Of a stretch of DNA of 64,000 nt, positions 8,833 through 17,414 are shown one piece after another. The position numbers and the translations under genes are program-made. Within the stretch, counting starts at the first letter, position 1. Each line of letters starts with the position of its first letter. The stretch is from Antarcticimicrobium sp. Lineage in GTDB: Bacteria; Pseudomonadota; Alphaproteobacteria; Rhodobacterales; Rhodobacteraceae. The notes below the pieces were generated by a model. That model was not told where the DNA came from. It saw nothing but the letters and a program-made list of their open reading frames with translations, and did not search any database. Location of the stretch: NCBI RefSeq assembly GCF_029212575.1, contig NZ_JARGPK010000058.1, positions 56,495-120,494 on the forward strand, in the 5' to 3' direction.

Positions 8833-10100
8833 GCAGCGCCTTCCTGGGCGGCGCGCGGGATCGACTGCTTCCCGTCTCGATCCCGTTCCGGTTTTTTGTG
8901 TCAGCCGCGCTGTTTCATCTGGCGGCCTGGGGTGTCCTGCTGCTGGAAGCGGATCAACTGGGCGGGTTCACCGGTGGTCCGGGACCGATCCTCGCGGCGA
9001 CCCATCTGGCGACTCTGGGCGTCTTCGCGATGACCGCCATCGGTGCCAGCTATCAACTGCTGCCGGTGGTTACCCGGAGACCTCTGGCGCGTGACTGGCC
9101 CACAAGGCTGAGTTTCTGGCTACTGTCGCCGGGCATCTGCCTGCTGGCTTGGGGCATGGACCGCTCCTCGCCCGGCGCGATGCAGACGGGTGCAGCGCTG
9201 GTCTGCTCCGGGCTGACAGTTTTCGCCATGCTGACGGCTGACAACCTGCGCCGGGCGGGCAGCGTCGCTGTGGTGGCGGCGCATGGCTGGGCAGCGCTGC
9301 TGGCGCTGGTCGGGTTGGCAGTTCTGGGGATGCTGCTGGTCTGGGATTTCCAAACCGGATTTCTGGACGATCACGCCGGGCTGGCGGCGATCCATATGGT
9401 ATTGGCAAGCTATGGTTTCATGGGCCTGTTGGTGGCCGGGTTCAGTCTTGTGCTGGTACCGATGTTCGCCCTGTCGCGCAGCTTGCCGCAGCGTCCCGGC
9501 TGGGCGCAGCTGGTGCTGGCGGGGGTGTCACTGGCCAGCTTTGCCTGCGGGCGGTGGACCGGCAACACGGCGTTTAACTGGCTGGCGCTGCTGGCTGGTT
9601 TCGGGGCGGCCGGCACTTATCTGTGGCTGATGCGGGCCGCGATGGCGCGGCGGATGCGTAAGCGGCTCGGCCTTTCCTTCGTGCTGATCCGCGCCTCTTG
9701 GGGGTTGTTGGGCATCAGCCTGATCCTCGGCGCGGCGCTGCTGGCCGACCTGCCGATACCAAATGCGCCTGCCCTGTTCGGTTTTCTGCTGCTCGCGGGG
9801 TGGCTGTCGACCTTCCTGATGGGCATCCTGCAACGGATCATGCCGTTTCTGGCGTCGATGCACGCCAGCGGCAAATCCGGCCTGCCACCGCCGCCATCCG
9901 ACCTGACACCGCAAACGCCTCTGAAAATCCATGCCTTTTGCCACTTCGGGGCGCTGGCCTGTTGTGCAGCGGGGATCATCATGGAAACAACCGCTTTGAT
10001 CCGGTTGGGGGCCGTGTTCGGCTGTGTCGGCGCGCTGGCCTTTGTCGGCTTTGCCCTGATTGTCCTGCTGCGGCTAAGGGCGTTTCAACAGGGCTCGTGA
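8829..10100 (+). CDS. Polytopic membrane protein, NnrS/heme-copper-oxidase-like
   Basis: 423 residues with about 12 membrane helices. Starts at a GTG overlapping the DUF2249 stop. Features such as LAATHLATLGVFAMTAIGA, AIHMVLASYGFMGLL and HAFCHFGALACC place histidines inside helices, as in NnrS and subunit I of heme-copper oxidases. It may bind heme or copper and respond to NO or O2. It is last in the coupled hcr operon, which makes a link to protection of the oxygen-labile reductases plausible. The family call is tentative; the gene is secure. Confidence 0.72.
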   Translation: MSSAFLGGARDRLLPVSIPFRFFVSAALFHLAAWGVLLLEADQLGGFTGGPGPILAATHLATLGVFAMTAIGASYQLLPVVTRRPLARDWPTRLSFWLLSPGICLLAWGMDRSSPGAMQTGAALVCSGLTVFAMLTADNLRRAGSVAVVAAHGWAALLALVGLAVLGMLLVWDFQTGFLDDHAGLAAIHMVLASYGFMGLLVAGFSLVLVPMFALSRSLPQRPGWAQLVLAGVSLASFACGRWTGNTAFNWLALLAGFGAAGTYLWLMRAAMARRMRKRLGLSFVLIRASWGLLGISLILGAALLADLPIPNAPALFGFLLLAGWLSTFLMGILQRIMPFLASMHASGKSGLPPPPSDLTPQTPLKIHAFCHFGALACCAAGIIMETTALIRLGAVFGCVGALAFVGFALIVLLRLRAFQQGS

Positions 10101-10104
10101 CCAG

Positions 10105-10135
10105 CTTGCCAGAGGCGGCAAGGCACTTGATTTCT
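10105..10135 (+). terminator. Possible terminator after the hcr operon
   Basis: CTTGCC (10105-10110) pairs with GGCAAG (10117-10122) around a 6-base loop, followed by a T-rich stretch (TTGATTTCTTT) from 10127. The stem is short and the T tract interrupted, so this could be a weak terminator or only an intergenic hairpin. Confidence 0.35.
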
Positions 10136-10137
10136 TT

Positions 10138-10161
10138 AATTCGGTATTGTAGTACTGAATT
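10138..10161 (+). promoter_or_regulatory. Candidate BadM-type operator, site 2, most symmetric copy
   Basis: The 24 bases at 10138-10161 form a dyad: AATTC-N-GTA in the left half mirrors TAC-N-GAATT in the right half, with GGTATTGTAGTACT as core. It lies 20 bases before the hemerythrin start. A TTGATT at 10127-10132 lies 17 bases before TAGTAC (10150-10155), giving a plausible -35/-10 pair that the operator would cover. Confidence 0.62.
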
Positions 10162-10180
10162 AAGCATTAAGGATTGAGAC

Positions 10181-10684
10181 ATGAGCTTCACCCGCCGCAC
10201 CGCACAACTTTTGCACGAGGACCATCAGGGCACAATCGAGGTCATCGAGGCCTTGGATCAACTGATTGCCAAGGCCCGCAAGAAGGCCCCCGACGTCAGC
10301 GATGCCGCTGTGAACAAGACCCTGACAAAGGCCTCTGTCGCCATCGAAGACGAGATCAGCAACCATTTCGCCTTTGAAGAAAATGAATTGTTCACCCGCC
10401 TTGAAGAAATGGGCGATGTCGGCATCGGCGAGCATCTGCGAAGCGAACACGCCGCGTTGTTGCCGCTGGGCAAGACCGTCGCCGAGGGTGCCCGCGCGGC
10501 GCTGCAAGGCGGGTTCACCGATCAGACCTGGCCGCCGTTCCGCAACGCCGCCGCCGAACTGATCGAACGCATGTTCTCGCATATCCAGAAAGAGGAAATG
10601 GCGCTGCTGCCCGCGCTGGAGGATCTGCTGGACCCCGAGACGGACATGCAACTGTCCAGCGCCTATGAAGCCGCCCATCTTTAG
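10181..10684 (+). CDS. Hemerythrin (HHE) domain protein
   Basis: 167 residues, four-helix HHE cation-binding domain: LLHEDHQGTIEVIEAL, NHFAFEENELFTRLEEMG, HLRSEHAALLPLG and FSHIQKEEMALLPALEDLL give the iron-ligating His and Glu residues. It probably binds O2 or NO at a diiron centre in the cytoplasm. It is the second hemerythrin of the window and the first gene after operator site 2, so it should be expressed with the anaerobic aromatic genes and may shield benzoyl-CoA reductase from oxygen. The tandem GNAT gene follows 15 bases after its stop. Confidence 0.88.
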   Translation: MSFTRRTAQLLHEDHQGTIEVIEALDQLIAKARKKAPDVSDAAVNKTLTKASVAIEDEISNHFAFEENELFTRLEEMGDVGIGEHLRSEHAALLPLGKTVAEGARAALQGGFTDQTWPPFRNAAAELIERMFSHIQKEEMALLPALEDLLDPETDMQLSSAYEAAHL

Positions 10685-10699
10685 AAAAAGAGGCCCGTG

Positions 10700-11680
10700 A
10701 TGACACCGACCGCCGCCGATATCCGGCTGAAACCGTTGACCCCGGACGATCTGGAGGCAGTCATCGCAATCGATACTGCAACCTCGGGCACCTCGCGCCG
10801 GGGCTATTTCGAGAAACGGCTGACCGCCGCAATCGAGCGGCCGCAAGATTACGTCTTTGTCGGGCTGTCCGCCGATGGCGTGCTGGTCGGCTTTGCCTTT
10901 GCCAAGGTGGTCAGCGGCGCCTTTGGGCAGACCGGGGCCAGTGCCTCGCTCGATGCCATCGGGGTCAGCCCCGATCACGGGATGCAAGGTTTCGGGCACA
11001 AGTTGCTGGCCGAGGTTGAATCCGTGCTGCGGCACAAAGGCGTGACCACACTGGCCAGCCAGATCGACTGGCCGGAGCAGCCAATCCTCAGCTTCATGGC
11101 CCATGCCGGATTTGTGCTGGCCCCCAGGCTGGTGCTTTCACGACCCACCCGGGAGATCGCGGTAGATCTGGAGGACGAGGTCGAAGTCGAGGAGCTGGAC
11201 TACAGTTCGCCCGATGGTGACGCCAGGAATGCCCTGTCGCATGACAGGATCCCGGTGCGCACCATGAAAGAGGGCGATTTGGCCAAGATCGTGTCGATTG
11301 ACACAGCGAACACCGGCACCGACCGCCGGGACTATTTCGCCCGCAAGCAGCACGAAAGCCTGCACCAAAGCGGGGTGCAGGTGTCTCTGGTGGCCGAACA
11401 GGACGGGTTTCCGGTTGGCTTCATCATGGCGCGGGTGGATTTCGGTGAATTCGGCCGCACCAGCACCGAGGCGGTGATGGACAGCATCGGTGTTGATCCC
11501 GGATTTCAGGGGCAAGGGGTAGGTCGGGCGTTGATGGCAAAGTTGATGGCAAATCTCGGTATCTTGCAGGTTGAAACCGTGCGGACCGAGGTCGACTGGA
11601 ACGATACCCGGCTTATCGATTACTTCGCCCAAGTCGGATTCACTCCGGCGCAACGGATCACCCTGCAAAAGACCCTGTAA
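10700..11680 (+). CDS. Tandem (two-domain) GNAT acetyltransferase
   Basis: 326 residues from the ATG at 10700; a GTG directly before it is possible, but AAAAGAGG is spaced better for the ATG. Two GNAT domains are fused: residues 8-150 (LDAIGVSPDHGMQGFGHKLL) and 184-325 (MDSIGVDPGFQGQGVGRALM), joined by an acidic linker. The C-terminal copy has the better acetyl-CoA loop (QGQGVG); the N-terminal one (MQGFGH) is weaker. It shares a transcription unit with the hemerythrin. Its substrate is unknown; by analogy with BadL it could act on aromatic amines or on pathway proteins. Confidence 0.82.
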   Translation: MTPTAADIRLKPLTPDDLEAVIAIDTATSGTSRRGYFEKRLTAAIERPQDYVFVGLSADGVLVGFAFAKVVSGAFGQTGASASLDAIGVSPDHGMQGFGHKLLAEVESVLRHKGVTTLASQIDWPEQPILSFMAHAGFVLAPRLVLSRPTREIAVDLEDEVEVEELDYSSPDGDARNALSHDRIPVRTMKEGDLAKIVSIDTANTGTDRRDYFARKQHESLHQSGVQVSLVAEQDGFPVGFIMARVDFGEFGRTSTEAVMDSIGVDPGFQGQGVGRALMAKLMANLGILQVETVRTEVDWNDTRLIDYFAQVGFTPAQRITLQKTL

Positions 11681-11708
11681 TATCAGTGTGACCCGATGCG
11701 GATCGACA

Positions 11709-11735
11709 GGGGGCCATTCAGGCCCCCCCTCTTGT
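11709..11735. terminator. Terminator hairpin between convergent operons
   Basis: GGGGGCC (11709-11715) and GGCCCCC (11721-11727) form a perfect 7-bp stem with an ATTCA loop. It lies between the end of the tandem GNAT gene (+) and the end of the ferredoxin gene (-). The bases after it on the plus strand are CCTCTTGTCT, a poor T run, so termination may be incomplete. Confidence 0.55.
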
Positions 11736-11736
11736 C

Positions 11737-11979
11737 TCAATGCAGCGCATCGTATTTCGCCTGCAACTCATCCTTGCTTTCTTCCCAATCCGGGTTCGGC
11801 AGGATGCAGGCCTCCGGACAGACCAGCATGCATTGCGGTTCGTCCTCTTCGCCCACACATTCGGTGCATTTCATCGGGTCGATGATGTACATCGGGTCAC
11901 CCGCCGTGATCGCCTCGTTCGGGCAGACCGGTTCGCAGGCGTCGCAGGCCGTGCAGGCATCAACGATCATCAGTGCCAT
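11737..11979 (-). CDS. fdx: 2[4Fe-4S] ferredoxin, benzoyl-CoA reductase electron donor
   Basis: 80 residues; AAGGAGGAATAACA precedes the ATG. First cluster motif is CTACDACEPVCP; the second, CTECVGEEDEPQCMLVCP, has an eight-residue spacing between its second and third cysteines, as in Allochromatium-type low-potential ferredoxins. It is the last gene of the had-oah-dch-bcrCBAD unit, 24 bases after bcrD. The same position is found in Thauera, where the ferredoxin carries electrons from 2-oxoglutarate:ferredoxin oxidoreductase to benzoyl-CoA reductase. Here korAB, divergent from had, should be the reducing partner. A terminator hairpin follows. Confidence 0.93.
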   Translation of the reverse strand: MALMIVDACTACDACEPVCPNEAITAGDPMYIIDPMKCTECVGEEDEPQCMLVCPEACILPNPDWEESKDELQAKYDALH

Positions 11980-12003
11980 TGTTATTCCTCCTTCTTGAGT
12001 TTC

Positions 12004-12852
12004 TCAGGACGCCTTCAGCAATTGCCCGCTGGCCGCCAGTTTACGGTGCCGGAATGCACCCCATAGCGCCGCCCCGATCGCGCCCGCATAGATCGAGTCC
12101 ACGTGGTTGACGACCTGGGAGTCTTCCATACCCTTCATCTTTGCGAGGCTCTCGCGCAGCGCCTGGCACAGACCCTCATCAAGCCCCATGCCACCGGTCA
12201 TCATGATCACGTCGCCCTTGACGCCGATCGATTTCAGCAGCCGCGCCAGTCGGCTGGCCATCGACAGGTGGATACCCTTCAGGATGTTGGGTGCGGTGAT
12301 CCCGCGCGACACCATGTTGATCACATCGGTTTCCGCCAGCACGGCGCAGATCGAAGAAACCTCCTCGGGATCATCGCCTTTGACCGACAATGCGCCGATC
12401 TCGTCCTGGGCAATCCCCAGATAGCGGGCAATGTTTTCCAGAAACTGCCCCGACCCCGATGCACACTGACTGGTCATCTTGTAGTTGATGACCTTGCCCT
12501 TGTCGTCGGTGATCATCGCCCGGCCATGCAGCGCGCCGGAATCGAGGATTGCCCTGGTTGCGGGGTTCAGGAACCGCGCGCCGCGCGCGTGGCTGGTCAT
12601 CGAATAGAAGTGCCCGGTGTGAAACGGAATCGCCTCTCCCTCGCCGGTCGTCGCGACATAGTCGATGTCCTCTTCCTTGACCACGGCATCCGCCAGGGCC
12701 TGGTCAAACGCCTCGCGTGCCAGCTGCATCGGATCGCGCGAACGAATGCGAAGATTGCATTTCGACAGCCATTCCTCGCGGTCACCCTCGACCCGGAAGA
12801 TCGCCGCCTTGACGACGCCGGTGCCGACATCAATTCCTGCCGTCAGTGTCAT
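12004..12852 (-). CDS. bcrD: Benzoyl-CoA reductase, subunit D (ATPase)
   Basis: 282 residues, the usual size of BcrD/BadG. ASKHA (BadF/BadG) fold: [14 protein letters not shown] at the N-terminus, [19 protein letters not shown] and [15 protein letters not shown] carrying the two conserved cysteines, and [11 protein letters not shown]. With BcrA it forms the ATP-hydrolysing activator module with a subunit-bridging [4Fe-4S] cluster that drives low-potential electrons into the BcrBC module. Start overlaps the bcrA stop (ATGA). The ferredoxin gene follows. Confidence 0.95.
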   Translation of the reverse strand: MTLTAGIDVGTGVVKAAIFRVEGDREEWLSKCNLRIRSRDPMQLAREAFDQALADAVVKEEDIDYVATTGEGEAIPFHTGHFYSMTSHARGARFLNPATRAILDSGALHGRAMITDDKGKVINYKMTSQCASGSGQFLENIARYLGIAQDEIGALSVKGDDPEEVSSICAVLAETDVINMVSRGITAPNILKGIHLSMASRLARLLKSIGVKGDVIMMTGGMGLDEGLCQALRESLAKMKGMEDSQVVNHVDSIYAGAIGAALWGAFRHRKLAASGQLLKAS

Positions 12853-14174
12853 GCTTCCACTCCTTCAATGCGCCCATGCGCGGCGCGGCGGGCAAATTCG
12901 GACGCGCCCAATGCGCCGGTGTAGATCGACTCGGCACCGATATTGATCGTCACCTCGCCATAATTCTCGAACACCAGCTTCTTCAACTCGCGCACCGCCG
13001 CCTCGTTCTTGGCAACACCGCCGGTAAAGGTGAACTCGTCCGCCACCCCGCCGGATCGCGACAGGATCGACATCGAGCGCAGGATGATCGCCCGGTGCAG
13101 ACCGGCCAGGATATCCTCGCGCGCCTCGCCAAGCGCCAGCCGGTCACGCAGTTCCGCCCCTGCAAACACCGTGCAGGTCGAGTTGATGCGCGCGGGCTTT
13201 TTTGATTTCAGCGCCATCGGGCCAAGCTCGTGCAGGCCCATGTTCATCTCGTCGGCGATATATCCCAGATAGCGCCCGGTGCCTGCAGCGCAGCGGTCGT
13301 TCATCTGGAAGTTCTCGACAATGCCTTCGGGATTGACCTGGATTCCCTTGGTATCCTGCCCGCCGATATCCAGCACCGTGCGGGTCTTGGGATACATCAT
13401 ATGCGCCCCCAGCCCATGGCACAGGATTTCGCTGCGGATGTGTTCCTTGGAAAACGGCAGCGTCACCCGACCATAACCGGTCCCCACCAGATAGGTCTCT
13501 TCCAGCTCGATCCCCAGCGCATGCTCGGCCTTTTCCCCCAGCACACTTGCCGCACCAGAGTCTTCCTTCGCCACCCGTTGCAACGCGTTCTTGAACTTTT
13601 CATTCAGCTTGCCCGACGGCGGCCGGTTTTCCACCGCGATAATCGACTTGTCATAGATGTTCAGCAGAACATCATAGGACACCCCGGCGTCACGACCGAC
13701 CTCTTCGGCCACGGAAAGATAGCGCGAGCCGGCGATATCGCGGAAAAAGTCCGATTTGCGGTCGGCACCCGGCGCATACATGCCCGGCGCTTCCTCGCGC
13801 AGGCGGCGGAACACCTCGGTCAGCGCCACCTTGACGCCTTCACCGATCTTCGCGTACCGGTCGCCGCGCACCAGCCGGATGCAGGTTTCCTCCAGATCGC
13901 CAAGCTGTTCCAGGAACTGTTCCAGCCGGAACGACCGTTCCAGCGCCCCCAGAAAATCCTCGACCTGTTCGTCGATCTGGCCCGCGGTGCCGAACTCGCG
14001 CCGGAACAGGGTGAACCTCGCGTCGATCTTGGCCTCTTCTGTGGCCACCTTGCAGGCGGTTTCATAGTTCGAGCGTGAATTGGTGATCCCGCGTCCCAGC
14101 ACCCCTTCTTCCTCGTCCATCAGGACGGCCTTGGTGGTGGTGGAACCCAGGTCGATGCCCACAAAGGTTTTCAT
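12849..14174 (-). CDS. bcrA: Benzoyl-CoA reductase, subunit A (ATPase)
   Basis: 441 residues, close to Thauera BcrA and R. palustris BadF. Motifs: [18 protein letters not shown] (phosphate loop), [34 protein letters not shown] and [14 protein letters not shown] with the conserved cysteines, and [12 protein letters not shown]. It couples ATP hydrolysis to electron transfer for ring reduction of benzoyl-CoA to a cyclohexadiene-carbonyl-CoA in the cytoplasm. ATGA overlaps link it to bcrB upstream and bcrD downstream. Confidence 0.95.
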   Translation of the reverse strand: MKTFVGIDLGSTTTKAVLMDEEEGVLGRGITNSRSNYETACKVATEEAKIDARFTLFRREFGTAGQIDEQVEDFLGALERSFRLEQFLEQLGDLEETCIRLVRGDRYAKIGEGVKVALTEVFRRLREEAPGMYAPGADRKSDFFRDIAGSRYLSVAEEVGRDAGVSYDVLLNIYDKSIIAVENRPPSGKLNEKFKNALQRVAKEDSGAASVLGEKAEHALGIELEETYLVGTGYGRVTLPFSKEHIRSEILCHGLGAHMMYPKTRTVLDIGGQDTKGIQVNPEGIVENFQMNDRCAAGTGRYLGYIADEMNMGLHELGPMALKSKKPARINSTCTVFAGAELRDRLALGEAREDILAGLHRAIILRSMSILSRSGGVADEFTFTGGVAKNEAAVRELKKLVFENYGEVTINIGAESIYTGALGASEFARRAAHGRIEGVEA

Positions 14175-15478
14175 GCTGCAACCCCCTTGCCGCTGCGTTT
14201 CTGTTCGACCATCTGAAAATAGCTCTCCAACCGGTTCTTGACGTTGGCCGCCGAGAAATACCGCGGATCGACAAGATCGGTCTCGATGAACGCCGCAGGC
14301 TTGCCGGTGCGCTTTTCGACCTCGCGCATGATCAGCAGTTGCCCGGCGGAAAAGCTGTTGCAGCTTTTGATCGAGTTGATCAGCAGCCCGTCAGCCTCGT
14401 ATTCTTTGATATAGTCGGTCAACATGTCGATGCGCATTGGCAGAGACCGGTTAGTATAGACGCCAAGGCAGTATTCAGCCAGCGATTCCAACGGCTTGTC
14501 AGGATCATGCCGGAAGCCGTAGTCATAGGTGCCGCCGACCTTGGTATAGCTTGACGCCACCACTGTCGCGCCCTCGTCATAGAACATCTTCCAGAATTGG
14601 CGAAAGCTGGTGTAGTTCGGCGGTCCTTCGACAACCAGACGGTACTTTTCCTCGGCCATCGGTCCGTCCGGCGTGACCGGTCCCAGACCCTTGGCAAGAC
14701 GTTCATCGACCTCTTCACGCAGGAACCGGTAATAGTCGATGGCATCGTCGGTGCCCCGGAACGCGCCAAAGATGGGGCCGATGTAGTAGATACCGCCGAA
14801 ATACGCATCGATCGGGCTTGGCTTGTTCTTGCCGGTTTGCAGGATGTAGACCAGATCGTCCTCGGCCTGGGCCGACTTCTTCAGGTATTCGCGCAACCGG
14901 TCGATGTCGAACTTGACGCCCGAAACCTCCTCCAGCGTCGGGATCACCGTGTCCTTCAACTGCTTGACCATGTACTGGATCATGTTCGGCGTGACCTTGC
15001 CGTCGGCCATATAGGGCGTCTGCAAGAAGATCGTGGGGCATTTGTACTGCTCGCGCAGCAGTTCGAACCATTTCAGGAAGGTGAAGCAGCCGGTGTAGGA
15101 CAGCAGCAGCACGTCAGGATTGGGCAGCTTCTTGCCGTTGGGCCCGATATTGCCCTTCAGCATCATGCCGATGTCGGATTTGACGTAGGTACAGACATCC
15201 TCGGAATGCCCAGCGCGTTCTGCCTCCATGATGTACGCACCGGATTGCTTGCGCAGGCCGGACTGGATCGCGTTGACCTCGGGCAGGTTGTTGACCAGAT
15301 CGAAGCACATGATCAACTCGTTCAGGTTGCCCGGCACGAAGGTCGAGGCGACCTTGGCCCCGCTCGTCGGCGCATTGGTCAGGCGATCATAGTGTTTCGC
15401 CATCATCTCTTTCTGCTTGATCATCGAGGCGTCCTTGAGGACGTCGGCGGGCTGCGCTTTCAGAATTTTGGTGTTCAT
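14171..15478 (-). CDS. bcrB: Benzoyl-CoA reductase, subunit B
   Basis: 435 residues from the ATG at 15478 that overlaps the bcrC stop (ATGA); an in-frame start 12 bases earlier is less likely. HgdB/2-hydroxyacyl-CoA dehydratase-type fold with cysteines in [14 protein letters not shown] and [20 protein letters not shown]. Together with BcrC it binds benzoyl-CoA and an iron-sulfur cluster and performs the Birch-like two-electron ring reduction. It belongs to the class I ATP-dependent type, not the tungsten BamB type. Confidence 0.94.
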   Translation of the reverse strand: MNTKILKAQPADVLKDASMIKQKEMMAKHYDRLTNAPTSGAKVASTFVPGNLNELIMCFDLVNNLPEVNAIQSGLRKQSGAYIMEAERAGHSEDVCTYVKSDIGMMLKGNIGPNGKKLPNPDVLLLSYTGCFTFLKWFELLREQYKCPTIFLQTPYMADGKVTPNMIQYMVKQLKDTVIPTLEEVSGVKFDIDRLREYLKKSAQAEDDLVYILQTGKNKPSPIDAYFGGIYYIGPIFGAFRGTDDAIDYYRFLREEVDERLAKGLGPVTPDGPMAEEKYRLVVEGPPNYTSFRQFWKMFYDEGATVVASSYTKVGGTYDYGFRHDPDKPLESLAEYCLGVYTNRSLPMRIDMLTDYIKEYEADGLLINSIKSCNSFSAGQLLIMREVEKRTGKPAAFIETDLVDPRYFSAANVKNRLESYFQMVEQKRSGKGVAA

Positions 15479-16650
15479 GCTGCGCTCCATAGCTTGATTG
15501 AATCGACGAAGGTTCCGGCCTGCTCGCGGATCGGCTGCATCTGGCCGGAATTCTCGGCGTATTTGAAGGCGATGAACGGGATGTCGGCCCGCTTCAGCAC
15601 GTTCTGCAAAATCGGGCGGTCCAGCAGCGCCGGATCACAGAAACTGGTCGAGGCAAAGATCACGCCCTCGGCCCCGGTATCGCGCACCGCGCGCACCAGG
15701 AACTGACCTTTTTCTTCCTGATCGGGTTCGTATTTCGCCGCCGTCGACATGGCCTTGTGCAAGAAGGCTTGGGACAGGTTGTGAACCGGGTCGCCATCCG
15801 TCGGCACGTCGCCCAGCAACCAGCGGCTGATCAACACGAAATCGTCGTCAACGATATAGCAGCCCGACAGCTCCAGCGACTTGATCAAGTTCAAGGGTGG
15901 CTGTTCGCAGAACATGCCGGTCAGGATCACCCGGCTGTTGTCCTTGATCGGGCGCTCCTCGGCGGATGCCGCGGCGACGTAATCACGCACGAGTTGCGTA
16001 TGCTCCTCGACCGGCAGCAACAGTCCGGCGCGCAGCACCAGATAGGCCTCGGACGCGGGGGCCTTCCACGGCGCTTGCGCCCGCAAGGCATAAAGCTCGT
16101 TCACGACCTTGCGGTTCTCGTTGTAGACCTCGATCGAGGCGCGAATGTCGTCGTCGGTGATCTTGCGCCCTGCGATCTTTTCCAGGTCATGCAGTAACTC
16201 GCGCATTTCACCGGTGTAGAAGGTGCCGCCAATTTCATCGATGTAGGTCTGCGGAACGTCGAAATATTTGACGTAGACATCGGGGAACAGCATCTTCCAC
16301 ATGCCCGACAGATTGCGGATCACGTCGCATATCGACGGGAACAGCATGCCATCAACGAAATCCAGCCGACCCGACACGCCCAACTCGATGGTGGAACGGG
16401 GAATGCGGCAGATGTAGCTTTGGTAATAGGCGTCGCCGTGGATCACCTCCAGGCTGTCGCCGCCGCCCATGATGCCCAGCGGCAGCATTCCCGCCGCGTG
16501 GATCAGTTCGCGCGGAATGTAGACCGGCATGTAGGCGATCACCTTACGGCCCGGTTCGGCCTCTTTCCAATCGCGCGCGGCGCTGAACCTCAGGTCATCG
16601 TACAGCGCTTCGCAGCGCGCGACGATTTGTGATGCTGTTTGTGTGCTCAT
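15475..16650 (-). CDS. bcrC: Benzoyl-CoA reductase, subunit C
   Basis: 391 residues from the ATG at 16650 (ATGA overlap with the dch stop). Same superfamily as BcrB: VIAYMPVYIPRELIHAAG, MLPLGIMGGGD, SYICRIPRSTIELGV, GMFCEQPPLNLIKSLE and ASTSFCDPALLDR supply the conserved cysteines. It forms the substrate-reducing module with BcrB. The order bcrC-bcrB-bcrA-bcrD matches Thauera aromatica and badDEFG of R. palustris. Confidence 0.94.
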   Translation of the reverse strand: MSTQTASQIVARCEALYDDLRFSAARDWKEAEPGRKVIAYMPVYIPRELIHAAGMLPLGIMGGGDSLEVIHGDAYYQSYICRIPRSTIELGVSGRLDFVDGMLFPSICDVIRNLSGMWKMLFPDVYVKYFDVPQTYIDEIGGTFYTGEMRELLHDLEKIAGRKITDDDIRASIEVYNENRKVVNELYALRAQAPWKAPASEAYLVLRAGLLLPVEEHTQLVRDYVAAASAEERPIKDNSRVILTGMFCEQPPLNLIKSLELSGCYIVDDDFVLISRWLLGDVPTDGDPVHNLSQAFLHKAMSTAAKYEPDQEEKGQFLVRAVRDTGAEGVIFASTSFCDPALLDRPILQNVLKRADIPFIAFKYAENSGQMQPIREQAGTFVDSIKLWSAA

Positions 16651-17414
16651 CGGTTCCCCCACTGTGCCGGACGCTTTTCAAGAAAGGCATTCAGCCCCTC
16701 GACCGCGTCACCGGTTGCCATCAATTCGTTCAGGTACAGCGCCTCTACCTCGTCCAGCCGGGCGGTCATGCGGCGCACGAAATCGGCTCGTGCGGCGCGT
16801 ACCGCAAGGCGCAGCGAACTGGCGCTTTTCGGCTTCAGATGGGTCTCTATCCACGCCAAAGCCGCTGCTGACGGATCACCTGCCAACGCATCGACCAGGC
16901 CCGTCGCAAGCGCCACTTCCCCCTTGACCGAGCGACCCGAATACAGCAAATCCTCGGCCCGCGCCTGACCCATGCGGTCGGGCATCAGGCAAGACGCGGC
17001 GGGAGCGAAGACGCCCAGCATCATCTCGGGTTGGCCCAGGCTGGCATCCGGCGCGGCAAAGATCATGTGCCCCGCCATCGCGACCTCCAGCCCGCCGCCC
17101 AGACACTGGCCCTGCACCGCCACGAGCACCGGCACCGGATAGCCCAGCATCCGGCGCACCAGCGCGTGCAGTGCCTTGAGCATGGCCTCGAAACGCCCGG
17201 GCATGTGTTCCTCGACCGAGGCACCAAAACTGAAATGCGGCCCCTCGGCCTCGACCAGCACGGCGCACAAATCGCGGTCGTCGGCATGGGCCACAAAGGC
17301 GGCGTCCAGGGCTGCTATCATCTCGGCATCGACGATATTCGCCTTGGGCCGGTTCAGCCGCAACCGCAGCATCGCGCCGCCCAGATCGGTCGATATGCCA
17401 AGCGGTCCGCTCAT
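16647..17414 (-). CDS. dch: Cyclohexa-1,5-dienecarbonyl-CoA hydratase
   Basis: 255 residues from the ATG at 17414 overlapping the oah stop (ATGA); a longer open frame to 17459 would overlap oah heavily and has no support. Crotonase fold: FGASVEEHMPGRF (oxyanion region), VQGQCLGGGLEVAMAGHMIFA and NAFLEKRPAQW at the end. By position between oah and bcrC it should hydrate the dienoyl-CoA formed by benzoyl-CoA reductase to 6-hydroxycyclohex-1-ene-1-carbonyl-CoA, as in Thauera and Magnetospirillum. Its presence shows the Thauera branch of the pathway, not the R. palustris badHI/badK branch. Confidence 0.9.
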   Translation of the reverse strand: MSGPLGISTDLGGAMLRLRLNRPKANIVDAEMIAALDAAFVAHADDRDLCAVLVEAEGPHFSFGASVEEHMPGRFEAMLKALHALVRRMLGYPVPVLVAVQGQCLGGGLEVAMAGHMIFAAPDASLGQPEMMLGVFAPAASCLMPDRMGQARAEDLLYSGRSVKGEVALATGLVDALAGDPSAAALAWIETHLKPKSASSLRLAVRAARADFVRRMTARLDEVEALYLNELMATGDAVEGLNAFLEKRPAQWGNR

